The notes under the pieces were generated by a model. The model saw nothing but the letters and a program-made list of their open reading frames with translations. It made no database searches and was not told the DNA's origin. From positions 1 through 57,999 of the forward strand of contig JAJSPD010000141.1 in NCBI GenBank assembly GCA_021307315.1: DNA of 57,999 nucleotides, written 5' to 3'. The position numbers and the translations under genes are program-made. The stretch is from Bisporella sp. PMI_857 (Eukaryota > Ascomycota > Leotiomycetes > Helotiales > Helotiaceae). Positions 10,975-20,605 of the stretch are shown here, in pieces (within the stretch, counting starts at the first letter, position 1; the number at the start of each line of letters is the position of its first letter).

Positions 10975-10987
10975 AGAAGGGGGGTAA
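10975..10987 (+). other. Polypurine tract of gypsy element
   Basis: A purine-rich run, AGAAGGGGGGTAA, lies directly before the TG of the 3' LTR, where the plus-strand primer of an LTR retrotransposon is expected. Confidence 0.65.
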
Positions 10988-11247
10988 TGTAACAACCGGT
11001 ATGCCCAAGGTGCGGCACGAAGGTCATGGCACAGGAGCAAGGGATGGCGATCAGGGTATGAGGGGTTTCAGAGCCGATACGGGGGAGAGTTGGAGTCGCC
11101 TATATAAAGGGCCTGCTCCCACTCTCTACCGTGGTTCCTCATGTTTTTGTATCCTTCGTAGGTAGACCTATAAGGCAATCACTGTCAGCCTATTGTACGC
11201 ACTCCCATATGCCTCTATTCTAGCCCGTGATTCCTTGCGTCGTTACA
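10988..11247 (+). repeat. Gypsy 3' LTR (260 bp)
   Basis: It begins TGTAACAACC directly after the polypurine tract and ends CGTCGTTACA, giving TGTAAC...GTTACA ends. A TATATAAA box lies at 11101-11108. The right boundary is supported independently: 26835-26913 matches 11169-11247 with two mismatches and diverges exactly after GTTACA. The 5' LTR is not in the window. Confidence 0.85.
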
Positions 11248-11284
11248 GGTATGATCCTTAGACCTAAGTTAGTCTGTTCAACAC
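11248..11284 (+). repeat. Short dispersed repeat next to gypsy LTR
   Basis: The sequence starting GGTATGATCCTTAGACCTA and ending CTGTTCAACA recurs at 27600-27633, where 7 nt of the middle are replaced by 2 nt. The nature of the family is unknown. Confidence 0.6.
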
Positions 11285-11309
11285 TTATTCTGCCGATCCC
11301 CACCGCATT

Positions 11310-11737
11310 TTTGGTGCAAATTAAGGATAACCTCGAACCTCAGGATATCCTTAAGAATCTTGAGCCCCCAACCCCCTATCCCTACCTATTTATCCTTATA
11401 TCTCAAAATGGCGCCAAAAAGACAAGCTATTTCGGATGCGCAAAGGCGCAATATTCATCGTCGTCGCGCTGAAACTGGAGAGACTCAGGTACAAATAATA
11501 GCTTGGTTTGCAGCACAACCAGGTGGTAGAACCTTTACTCAAGGCCAGATATCGACAGTTACTTCTTCTATATACGCATATCGATAGCCACGATCAAAAG
11601 GATAGCAAGCTTAACTCCAGATGACACTACCAAAGCGATTATCCTGCCTCGAACACGTGACCATTAATATAAGGATACCTCGATATATCCTTACTTTTAG
11701 TCGTCCCCGAGAGCATCCTTATATCGAGGTTTTACTG
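11310..11737 (+). mobile_element. Pogo/Fot1-like relic with right terminal repeat
   Basis: The right end reads (minus strand) CAGTAAAACCTCGATATAAG from 11737 and is followed by TA at 11738-11739, the usual target dinucleotide. The same end sequence type starts the relic at 50717. A reading frame from ATG 11408 to 11587 encodes MAPKRQAISDAQRRNIHRRR... QIIAWFAAQPGG ... FTQGQISTV, an N-terminal helix-turn-helix (CENP-B N-like) of a pogo/Fot1 transposase. The rest of the transposase is absent. The left end is lost near the gypsy LTR. TAAGGATA-type motifs recur inside. Confidence 0.6.
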
Positions 11738-11744
11738 TAGCTGA

Positions 11745-12230
11745 AATATCAAACATTCCTTCCCAACAACACCGTATGAATCGTGAACAATTATTACAAA
11801 ATGCTAGGAATTTCCCAAGATAGACCATGATTTGACTCTTGTAGACAGCCTCCGAAAATTGGGATGCTCCTCCACCTCCTGGAACCTCCGTGGGTGCTTG
11901 ACTTGTATGCATAGTCATCTTAAGGATTGTCTCGGAGCATTTGTAGGTATAATATGCCCCGGGAGGATTCTCATCTATAACCTTCCCTGAATAATGAGTG
12001 TTGCGGAAACTAAATCGCTCTGGCCCGTCCTTAGCTAGCTCTCCCGAGAGCTCCTTTAATTTTGAGTGAGCTAGTAATTACAATGGGACCGTTCTTGAGT
12101 ATCAATTCATATCCAAGATCTTGACCGGAAAAGTTGGCAAACCCGCTTTCGCTGAGGGAGAAAGAGGATTCTCTGATGACGTCGAGCTTCAATATCTCAA
12201 CTCCTTGTCCTGCCAGACTTTGCTGAGTTG
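11745..12230 (-). pseudogene. Fragment of unrecognised gene, interrupted
   Basis: On the minus strand two coding-like stretches follow one another: one includes AGQGVEILKLDVIRESSFSL and GYELILKNGPIVITSSLKI, then stops; the next, in another frame, includes HYSGKVIDENPPGAYYTYKC and runs into the pogo end. Amino-acid composition looks protein-like but I do not recognise a family. It may be the remnant of a host gene broken by the insertion. Confidence 0.25.
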
Positions 12231-12440
12231 GTATGGACCAAAGTTGAGTCTGTACTGGCTGTGACTCCCCCTCATAGGGTTATGACCGAATTTTAGTATA
12301 GACCAGGTTTTGGTGTGGACTGGACCCTGCTTTCATGTGGACACGTCAGGGGTGGCAACCAAATTTTGGTATAGACTAAACTTTGGTATGGCCTAGGCTT
12401 TGGTATGAACCAAAATTTGGTCTGTACTGGGGTGCGGTCC
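12225..12440. repeat. Degenerate short repeats, consensus TTTGGTATRGACCA
   Basis: At least seven diverged copies of a 13-15 bp motif resembling TTTGGTATGGACCA occur with irregular spacing. No gene is apparent here. Confidence 0.6.
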
Positions 12441-12596
12441 CAATTCCGGCAGAAATACATCGTGATATGGACCGGATTTTGCATGCGGTCTTCCATCTGC
12501 TAAAATTTTCAGATTCTATTGTTGAGCCTCGAGTGTAACTTCTTTGTACCGGTCGCCATCACTTATCGTCACTAACATTTGATACTTTAATCGGAC

Positions 12597-12737
12597 ATGC
12601 CTCCGCACAACTTGTACGCTGGCATGCCGTCAACATCTACCACCCAAGACCCTGGAGGTGATGGGCAGCGAAATCCTATGGCTTTTGTATTCGTTGGCGT
12701 TGTCCTTGCAATAGCCATGTTCGCATGTGTTACGTAA
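12597..12737 (+). CDS. Possible small membrane protein or first exon
   Basis: ATG 12597 opens 46 codons that end in one hydrophobic helix (MAFVFVGVVLAIAMFACV) after a Pro/Ser/Thr-rich N-terminus. A good 5' splice site, gtaagt, starts at 12734 and overlaps the stop, so this may be exon 1 of a longer lost gene. No family is recognised and it could be chance. Confidence 0.25.
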   Translation: MPPHNLYAGMPSTSTTQDPGGDGQRNPMAFVFVGVVLAIAMFACVT

Positions 12738-13007
12738 GTCGCCAGCTTCTATCTATACAAACTTCACTCTCCGCGTTTAGCTCGATCATAATATTAACTA
12801 GATTACCCATCTATCACTAAACATATCCATTCTCGGCGACATAAAGACACCTGGACCCCACACTGATAGTTTAGCAATATAGTTTATCTTTTTATACTTG
12901 TAACGCCTTCACTTCTTAGTGAAGAACTAGAGTCTAGTTTACTTCATACATACCATACCAACCAACGAGCCCCAAGCCCAGCTACCTTGCCTAAGGCTAA
13001 CCCGGTA

Positions 13008-13183
13008 CGTTACAGACACGCGCTGTGGATCTACAGATACAGAGGGCAACGGTGGTATCACACAGAGAATCTAAAACTAAGGATAGAAAAGGAGCTCGAG
13101 GAGAGCAGGCTATATATACGCGCGAGAAGCTCTGGGAGCTCGGCTACAGCAGGTCAGGTGTGCTCCCGAGGAGCCATGACGAT
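13008..13183 (-). repeat. Diverged solo LTR of the 174-bp LTR family
   Basis: Similar along its length to the solo LTRs at 31635-31807 and 32006-32179, sharing ACACGCGCTGTGGATCTACA, the TATATATA core and the region around GAGCTCG. Terminal bases and target duplication are eroded. Confidence 0.55.
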
Positions 13184-13348
13184 GAAATTTCCCATGAGTT
13201 TCCACAAAAAGGTGGGAAACCAAGATTTGATCCCTTGTACCTTTCGTAAGATCGCTGTAGGTTGCCCCACTTCTGAATCTACCGAGGTGGGTGGCGGTTT
13301 GTGGATCTCTGGAAGCCAAATTTGACAAAGTAACGTCCGAAATGGCTT

Positions 13349-13490
13349 TTGCCTACTTGCTCCCAGCGTGACTGTGTCCTTTCTCAACGGGACCTCGAAT
13401 CGAAAGCCTGGCATCCTATTGCGTTCTTCACCAAAACGATGCAAGCAGCCGAGTTGAACTACGATATTCATGACAAAGAAGATGCTAGCG
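13349..13490 (+). pseudogene. Gypsy RNase H scrap
   Basis: The frame encodes SQRDLESKAWHPIAFFTKTM and AELNYDIHDKE, the conserved block between gypsy reverse transcriptase and RNase H. Frame and similarity end after about 45 codons. Nothing else of that element is seen nearby, and it differs from the gypsy at 5902-11247. Confidence 0.6.
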
Positions 13491-13702
13491 TTTATACGGG
13501 TTTGCAGACTAGAACCGGCGCAATCCATCGGATCTGCAAAATTGACTCCTCCGCTCCCTATGTGTGCGAAAATATAGCATACTGCCAGGGAATTTGGTCT
13601 TCCACAAAAGTTAGTAAGGCTAAACCTACCGCTATTGTTGTGTTCCTAAGACGCATTATTCGATTTAATATATACCATCTGCGAAGATATCAGTTGGTTT
13701 GA

Positions 13703-14452
13703 AGTTGAGGTTGGATTCCGACTGGCACCAAAAGAGCTGAAATTCGGTCTCGAGGCAATATTGGCATCTTTTGTAAATCGCATTCAGCGCGCGAAATCAA
13801 CCAATTGCTGGCAATCACCGTCACATGTCTAGGCATTCGATGTTATGCGCGAAGCCGTAATTGTTGTGCTGATCAGCCCGATCCTGCGTGGTCATTAGAA
13901 TAGAGCAGAAAGACGTTTAAACATACAAGGCCACCCCTTGAAAATCCAAACTTGCCCGTCCAATCCCATCCCCCGATTTTGGCCGATGCCACCTCAGGAA
14001 TGATCCACTTTCAGAATGTGACCACCCAGAGCAGGGGGGTGCTCTAAGCGATGCGGTATCTGAGCGTACTGGCCTAGATGATCAACAGATTCCCCACAAT
14101 ATCAGGATCGTGGCGGCACTTAAGTTGCAGAGATATCTCCACTTCAGACGGCGAACAACAGACCATTATATTTACACCGGCAATCGGCTTCACTTCAGAA
14201 GAATATGAAGGCTGGTGGTAATAAGCTGACGGGAGGTCGGGCAAGTGTCACATGCAGGTTCCTAATTTACTTGCCTTTTAACATATACCTCATAGGCTTG
14301 GCTTACTTGCCAACTACCGGAAGACTCGTCGTGCCAGGAAAGTGTAAACGAATACCTTGATACGGGCAAAGTAGTGCCACGGTCGTATGTTTTCAAAATC
14401 CACGACTACGTAGCCTCAAGCTTTTATTAATGTACTGTGTATCACTAGGCAT
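13703..14452. other. Intergenic, no gene seen
   Basis: No reading frame with recognisable content, no RNA gene and no clear repeat were found. It would have to hold the N-terminus and zinc cluster if the transcription-factor-like fragment downstream were complete; no Cys-rich cluster is visible. Confidence 0.4.
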
Positions 14453-15276
14453 ATGTATGTAGAAGAACTCTATGACTTATCCAGCCGAGTGAAACCTCTG
14501 GAAGACCCGTCGCATATTTTATGCCTCCAAAGGATCATCGAGATCGATGATAAGACAATTACAAAAGCGACAATAGAGGAGCAGAATCATGACAACATGA
14601 CAGGGTCTAACAGCTACGGTTGTGGCCAAGCCGGCGCTCACGAGTTGAGTCCAGAAACAATCTTGCTCCTTATAAGATTTTACGAAGAGAATATCAATAT
14701 GAAATATCCCATTTTCATATCTGGAGAGCTGAATTCTTTGATTCAGGGATTTACGGCCGGTACACAATCATCGATCGAGAGCGCACTGGTCTTTTTGATC
14801 CTTTCTCTTAGTGCAATTTGTGGCAATTTTCTATTTAAGGAAGAGTACCTCGCTGGCGCAATATCCATGTTACAACACGGTGGAGATGAAATCAGTCTGT
14901 GCAGCCTACGAGCGTACATAGTAGGAAGCATTTATTTAAAGGAGACAGCCCAACTTTCACGTAGCCGCCTTTGCCTTAACCACGCTGCTCAAATACTTAT
15001 GGAATTCCTGCCAAGGTGAGTGCATATGCACAAGATCAATGCGTCGAGCTAACTTACATCCAAACAGTGACGACTGCAGAATTCAAACCGCGTACTGGAC
15101 TCAGCAAGACCTAGAAAGGTAATTTTTAATAGTACGATAATGATCCTTGTTAATTGGAAGATAGCGCACTTGCGGCCACTGACCCGCCTCCCCCACAGTT
15201 TGTCCTTGATACGTGGCAGCAGTCGGTTCCAGTGCCGAAGGTGTTTCTTTCGCCATATGAAGCAACGATATGGTAG
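14453..15276 (+). pseudogene. Fragment resembling fungal-specific transcription factor domain
   Basis: Three exons join in frame (14453-15015, 15068-15118, 15165-15276) through introns of 52 and 46 nt, giving 241 codons. Exon 1 contains SPETILLLIRFYEENINMKY and ISLCSLRAYIVGSIYLKETA followed by CLNHAAQILME. Exon 2 reads IQTAYWTQQDLE. This order resembles the middle homology region of Zn2Cys6 fungal regulators (PF04082-like), where a similar helix pair precedes an FWTCYxLER-type motif. There is no zinc cluster, and a TAG stops the frame inside the domain, so it is a broken or truncated copy. Family assignment is from pattern only. Confidence 0.4.
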
Positions 15277-15762
15277 CCCGTTCCTAATTAGTAGTAGCAC
15301 TTGGTGTCAGCGCCGGAGTTGTCGCCTTCGGTTTCACATGATGCCACTGAACAGCGGATGGCGGAAGACAATCCAGGAACTCATTTCTTCAATTAACCCC
15401 ATTCAGGTTTTCAGGGTTTATAGATTGCATTTGCCTTCTACTTTCAACGTTTAGTTTAGTGGATGCGGTATTCTTTCACAAGGAACCACAGATCCCACAA
15501 CTTTAAAGTACTGTACTTCGCTCGAATATTTCACCTATGATTCCCAATATGCAGGTTCAGTTTGGTATTACTTATGTCCGTTTATAGTTTCTAGGACTGT
15601 GTTTACAAATGTAAAGCTAATTTCGATTTCTGTTATGTTTGCCATCTGAATTCTGCTCTCTTTGGAGCAGCGGAATCTGACCAATGTGCCTGCGGACATG
15701 CAACAGAAGCTGTCAAGCACGTCCCTTTCCCATGCACGAGATAGGACGCATACCGAACGCAA
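15277..15762. other. Decayed continuation of 14453-15276, no intact gene
   Basis: Protein-like stretches (for example HLVSAPELSPSVSHDATEQR) appear between stops including three consecutive TAG codons near 15289. No intact gene is seen. Confidence 0.3.
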
Positions 15763-16168
15763 TTGCTAAGCACAGACAAACACAAGAAGAGGCAACCTCA
15801 CCTTCTACCTGGGAGAGAAGCTCCATCTGACCCGGAGAAATGGACACCAAATATGGACGCGGTTCGAACAACGATCAAGTTCGCTATTGCCACAGGAGGT
15901 TTGGACATGGAGATAGAACAGGCAGCCAACACCTCACAACAGTAAATCCCATCTCATTCTCTCACCCCGACTAAACCCCAGCACCCTCGTGTCTCAGTAG
16001 GTCTTGCTTCAGTCGCCGACGATAGGACATTGAACACTTGGAGGAATAATCTTCAAGCTCACTTGCTACTAACCACACGCGAGACCGGTTTGATTAAGGC
16101 AGTTATTGAAAGTGGAAATTATTGGAAGAGGCATTTCTGTATGGGCTTCAGGAGGTTATGGAAACACT
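15763..16168 (+). pseudogene. Unrecognised coding fragment truncated by hAT copy A
   Basis: An exon-like frame ending DAVRTTIKFAIATGGLDMEI (to 15945) is followed, past an intron-like stretch with gtaaat and ctcagtag, by LNTWRNNLQAHLLLTTRETG and WKRHFCMGFRRLW. Splicing the two parts does not keep the frame cleanly, so the gene is broken or misjudged. The family is unknown. Confidence 0.2.
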
Positions 16169-16200
16169 GAACGAAGTGGATTATGTAATATAGACTAAGG

Positions 16201-19200
16201 CAGTGTAGCCAGTAGTGTGGCCGTAAAAATACCACGGCGTAAATTACGGTACGGTACGGTATAATACGGTACGGCAGGCCGTAATGGTACAGCTTTAAGA
16301 ATACGCACTGCTTAGTCAGAATACGGCGTAATACGGCGTAATACTGTACCACCAAATGAGGCTGAAATTAAGCTTTCGCTTAAGGTATTATCTGCTACCT
16401 CAACAATACGCTTGATTATTAGACTGAGAATGACTCTCATAGTACCAACGCTATAATTATAATACTAGATATATGTTAATTTACTGGCTCACATCTTTCG
16501 AACGGTACTAAATTCATAATTTTTGAATGTATGGTTGGCGTAGAATTTAAGTTTGAAGCTGTCGTGCAAATTTCGGGCATTTCCACCCGAACTTTGCTTC
16601 AAATATCCAAAGCCCAACTACGCCTTCAATTCTTAACTAAATTGCGAGACTCTTATATATATAGATTCGCTAATATACACTCTGTCAATTGGGCCTATGT
16701 AGGCTTAATTCGGCTGAGGCTGAGTAACATTATCATTCAATAGTTTAATTTTCTAATTTTTGAAGCTATTCCCAAGTATTTGGCATATATGACTTTAATA
16801 ACCCAACTTCACTTAAATTCTATATCACCAAAACTTAACCAACGTACATCGGAGTGATCTCATTTGAAAGCCCTCCCTCTAATACGTGTAATATCTCAAT
16901 ATGAAGTAATTTAGAGTATATCTTTATGTTTTCCGAAGGCTTTGAAGTCAATGTTTTGATCAAAAAAAACACGCTAATTCTAGTGATTCGAAATCACCAG
17001 AATCCCTGCGCAGTGGAGTTTGGTCTATATAAACCTTGATTTCTTATCGTTCTCTTACTTTATTTCTTCTTTCTCTTTCATCAAAATATCAATCATCAAT
17101 TTGTTCCCCACCTACCAACCAACCAACCTATAACCAAATCCAGATGTCTCAGGCCTCAATGATATCATCCTCTGACCTTGAATATCTTGATATTTCTTCC
17201 TCTCCACCTCCTTCCTCCCCACCTCCTTCCTGTCCACCTAGTTTAACTAGCTATTCCTCAGGATATAAAAGGCTTCGAACTAGCTGGGTTTATAAGCATA
17301 TGCCAGATCCTGATCCGGAATACCGATATTTTCATAAGGGAAAAGAAGAGTGGCGTTGCAAGTATTGCTCGAAAGCTTATAGTACAAACGGGGGTACTCG
17401 AGTGATTCAGAGGCACCTCTTTGAGAAGCATACCAAGTCGGAGAAGTCTTCTCGGGAGAATATTTCGGCAAAGCGGCAGCAATCAATTGAGCATGCTCTT
17501 GAGCTCTCTCAGGATCAGTCCTTCAAGCGCCGGAAGCTTAATACGACTAATAGTGATGGCAACTCACTTGATGGCAACCACCTTGAGGTCTTATATATTA
17601 AGTTCCTTACCGCCTGCCACCTCCCACTTCGTCTGGTCGAATGCCCTGAGTTTCGGGACCTCCTCAACTATATCAACGATGATATTGATACCTGGCTTCC
17701 TACTTCTCATACAACAATCACTCAATGGGTTCTACGCCAGTTTAGCTCTATGAAGGAACAGATGAAGTCGAGGCTGCATACTGCTCTGACCGATATCCAC
17801 ATTAGCTGTGACCTCTGGACATCACCAAATAGCTTACCGATCCTGGGACTTGTTAGCCATTATATCGCTCAGGGTGGCCAACTTGAGAGTGCTACCCTAG
17901 CACTTGTTGAGATGGAGGGGGAGCACTCCGGAGAGAACCTTGCTAAATATCTACAAGAGGTGGTAGCGGACTGGGGAATTAGTAGTAAGTTAGGATACAT
18001 ACAGATGGACAATGCGACAAATAATGATACCATGATGCGAGAATTTGAGGATCGTGAGTAATACCCGATTACCTTGATATTTGTCCTAATTTCATCTAGG
18101 CGCATATGACTCGTGGAATATTGATTATAACGCAAAGCACCATCGAATCCGATGTATCGGCCATATTATCAACCTATCGGCACAGTCTTTTCTATTTGTT
18201 AACCAAGCCGAAGCTCTTGAGACAACTCAGGATGAAATGGACCAGTGGAGGAGGCTCGGACCACTTGGCAAGCTTCATAACTTTGTTACTCACATTGGAC
18301 GTACCGCACAACAAAAACAACAATGGAGAGCCATCTCAAGAGGCAGAAATATTGCTCGAGATAATGGCACCCGGTGGAACTCTTGGGACAAGATGCTTAG
18401 CGAGGCTATTCCCCTACAAAAGGCTGTAGACCGGTTCTTTGCGCAATACCCCGAGAAGGAGCTAAATCTGGATCGACTATTGCCTGAGGACTGGGCCCTT
18501 TTGAGCAAGGTAAGGTGTTCTATTTCCCTATTTTCCCCCTAATCTTGATACCAATCATTAATCCTTAACTTATAGGTTAAAGGTTTTCTTACCAACCTCG
18601 CACATACGACCAAGGCTCTAGAATCAAACCATAATACCCTTGACGAGGTACTCCCTGCTTTAGATTTCATCCTTCAACAATATGAGGAGGGCAAAGCTCA
18701 ATATAAGAACGACCCAGTCATGAGTACTTGTATTAACTCTGGCTGGGCAAAGCTAGATAAATACTATGCTCTTTCTAGTGAGACACCGGCATACGTAGGC
18801 GCACTTGTCCTTCATCCGGCCTATAAGTGGCAATATATTGAGGAGCACTGGATGTGTGAGTGGTGGGGCCCAGCTAAGACCGCGCTGGAGGACCTATGGA
18901 GAGAGAAGTATATGCCTACAGGCCATGAGAGACTCCCAGGTGAAGCTACTGCTGCCGCCGCTGCTGCTGCTACTGGCCCAGTTCTTGCTCCCACATACGG
19001 AACGGCAAATAAGTTTACTCAGTGGGAGAACTCCTTAAAAGCAAAGGTGCCGACGACTCCATCCCAGGACGAATATACTCGATATTGCAGTTCACTGCCA
19101 CACCACGACTTTGAGGATGTGAGGGACTGGTGGCTGGCACCTGAGCAGCAGGCCATATACCCTAATTTGAGCAAGATGGCTCTAAACTTGCTTTCTATTC

Positions 19201-19578
19201 CTGCAATGAGTGCGGAACCAGAACGTCTTTTCTCGTCTTGCAAAATTACAGTTACAGATCGCCGTAATAAGCTTTCAGTAAAGGTGATTGAAGCCTTAGA
19301 GTGTTTAAGGTCCTGGCATAAGGTAAAAGCCTTTGAATCAGAGGAAGAAATAGGTGAATAGGAGTTGGAAGGTAGAGGAAGAGCAAAAGGATATATGAGT
19401 CACGTGTAATTATACTCTAGTATGCCGTATTACGCCGTATTACGCCGTGCGTATGACAAAGGAGGTATATTACTGCAGTACTATTCAGTGCGTATTTGTG
19501 GGAGGAATCTGTACTGCAGTGGTAATAAGGCATCAAATTACTGCAGTAATTACGGCGTACACACTACTGGCTACACTG
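16201..19578 (+). mobile_element. hAT transposon copy A, apparently complete
   Basis: The element is bounded by 19-bp terminal inverted repeats CAGTGTAGCCAGTAGTGTG and encloses a full transposase gene. Subterminal regions hold repeated TACGG/GGCGTAAT motifs at the left and the palindrome ATTACTGCAGTAAT at the right, likely transposase-binding sites. Flanking 8-mers GACTAAGG (left) and TATAAAAT (right) do not match, so no target duplication is visible. Sequence 16293-19578 is repeated on the minus strand at 51267-54553 with a single 1-bp difference. Confidence 0.92.
17144..19361 (+). CDS. hAT transposase, BED zinc finger and dimerisation domain (copy A)
   Basis: Three exons (17144-18053, 18100-18509, 18576-19361) with consensus introns of 46 and 66 nt give 701 residues without interruption. 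The N-terminus is Ser/Pro rich. A BED-type zinc finger follows, with CKYC and HLFEKH in the stretch after SWVYKHMPDPDPEYRYF. The RNase H-like catalytic fold shows CDLWTSPNSLPILG and QMDNATNNDTM, matching the first and second acidic motifs of hAT enzymes. The C-terminal dimerisation domain is clear: LLSIPAMSAEPERLFSSCKI and KVIEALECLRSW. ATG 17144 is the first Met of the frame after the TATA-containing leader (TCTATATAAACC near 17023). It encodes an enzyme that cuts and pastes this element and is probably functional. Confidence 0.93.
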
Positions 19579-20596
19579 TATAAAATAGGGCCTTATTATT
19601 ATTATTATTATTATTATTCCTTTTAACGTGCTGTATCAGTCAGGGACTATGTAACACGGCTAGGCCCCCGGGCCTGACCCTCGGGCAGGCCCTTCTCGTG
19701 AGCTTTGCAATCCAATAATAGTTGTGGTTCTGAATATGAATTTGTCCGAGAGTAAAAAGGAAAAAGCAGGAGCACAAGTAATACCCTACAAGGACTGTAC
19801 TGGCCAATATTAATAGACCAGTAGCCTTAACGTACTTCTTCCAAAAAACCTCTCATGTGTTCCAGTGAATGTTAGGGATCGAGTCCCATTAAAAAGAGAG
19901 TCTTTCACGCCTGTCGATCTTTTTGTTCCCTACACGTCTTTCTTCATCACAGCCTTCGCTTTGTCGACTTTTCTCCGCGATCTTTCCTCCGGTCGTGGGT
20001 ATATATCTATCGAAGGTACGAGCCACTCAAATGCTTGTGTTGTGATTTTGTACGTGTAACTTTCCACCGTTCTTCCCGTTCACTTCCTCAGCCTTTCCAC
20101 GTTGTGTGTTCCGAAACTCGTATAGCAAACAGGTGCAAATGATTGAAAGCTGGTTCGAAAATAGCTAAAGTCGTGTTTCAACTCGTCTTTCGGTATTGTA
20201 GAAGGTTTGTTGTTGACTCGAAGTGATACCTCTCTCAGAAAAACCTCTGGCCTTAGCGTGAAAACTCTGCTCCCACTTTCACTCAAACCCCAAAAATCCT
20301 TCCAAATCACTGTATGGGCTGAATCTTGGCTCTGGAATCGCTATTAAACTGCCTCAGGAGAGTAATATTGATTCCAGGTTCGTAGAGGGCACCGCGTACA
20401 GGTGTTCAGCCGTCGTCCTCCTAGGGCCTTATTATGAATTATGCTATTGTCTGCTCCTCCTCCATCGCTCCTTTCGCCTCCTATGTCTTAAGCAGATAGC
20501 TCCTAAATGCTGCCAATTTGGGTACAGGTTCAAAATATTTGGTGGGGTCGGCATTTCGGATTTTTGATTTTCGATTTCTGGACGGGTGCTCTCTAA
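19579..20596. other. Intergenic, microsatellite and unassigned minus-strand frame
   Basis: An (ATT)n microsatellite lies at 19593-19618. On the minus strand 20310-20080 is open and protein-like (GSRVFTLRPEVFLREVSLRV), but without a recognised family, start or partner exon. Nothing else is seen. Confidence 0.4.
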
Positions 20597-20605
20597 TAAG
20601 CACCA
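20597..20605. repeat. Target site duplication of the MULE (left)
   Basis: TAAGCACCA directly precedes the element and is repeated at 23993-24001 directly after it. A 9-bp duplication is characteristic of Mutator-like elements. Confidence 0.95.

Noticed and set aside
12987..13325. 112-codon plus-strand frame
   Set aside because: It overlaps the diverged solo LTR at 13008-13183.
16240..16300. GTACGG/GGCGTAAT arrays considered as CRISPR-like or satellite repeats
   Set aside because: They are subterminal motifs inside the hAT element ends and recur at each hAT end.
19865..19900. GGGATCGAGTCCC near 19874, similar to a tRNA B box
   Set aside because: No A box or cloverleaf could be placed around it.
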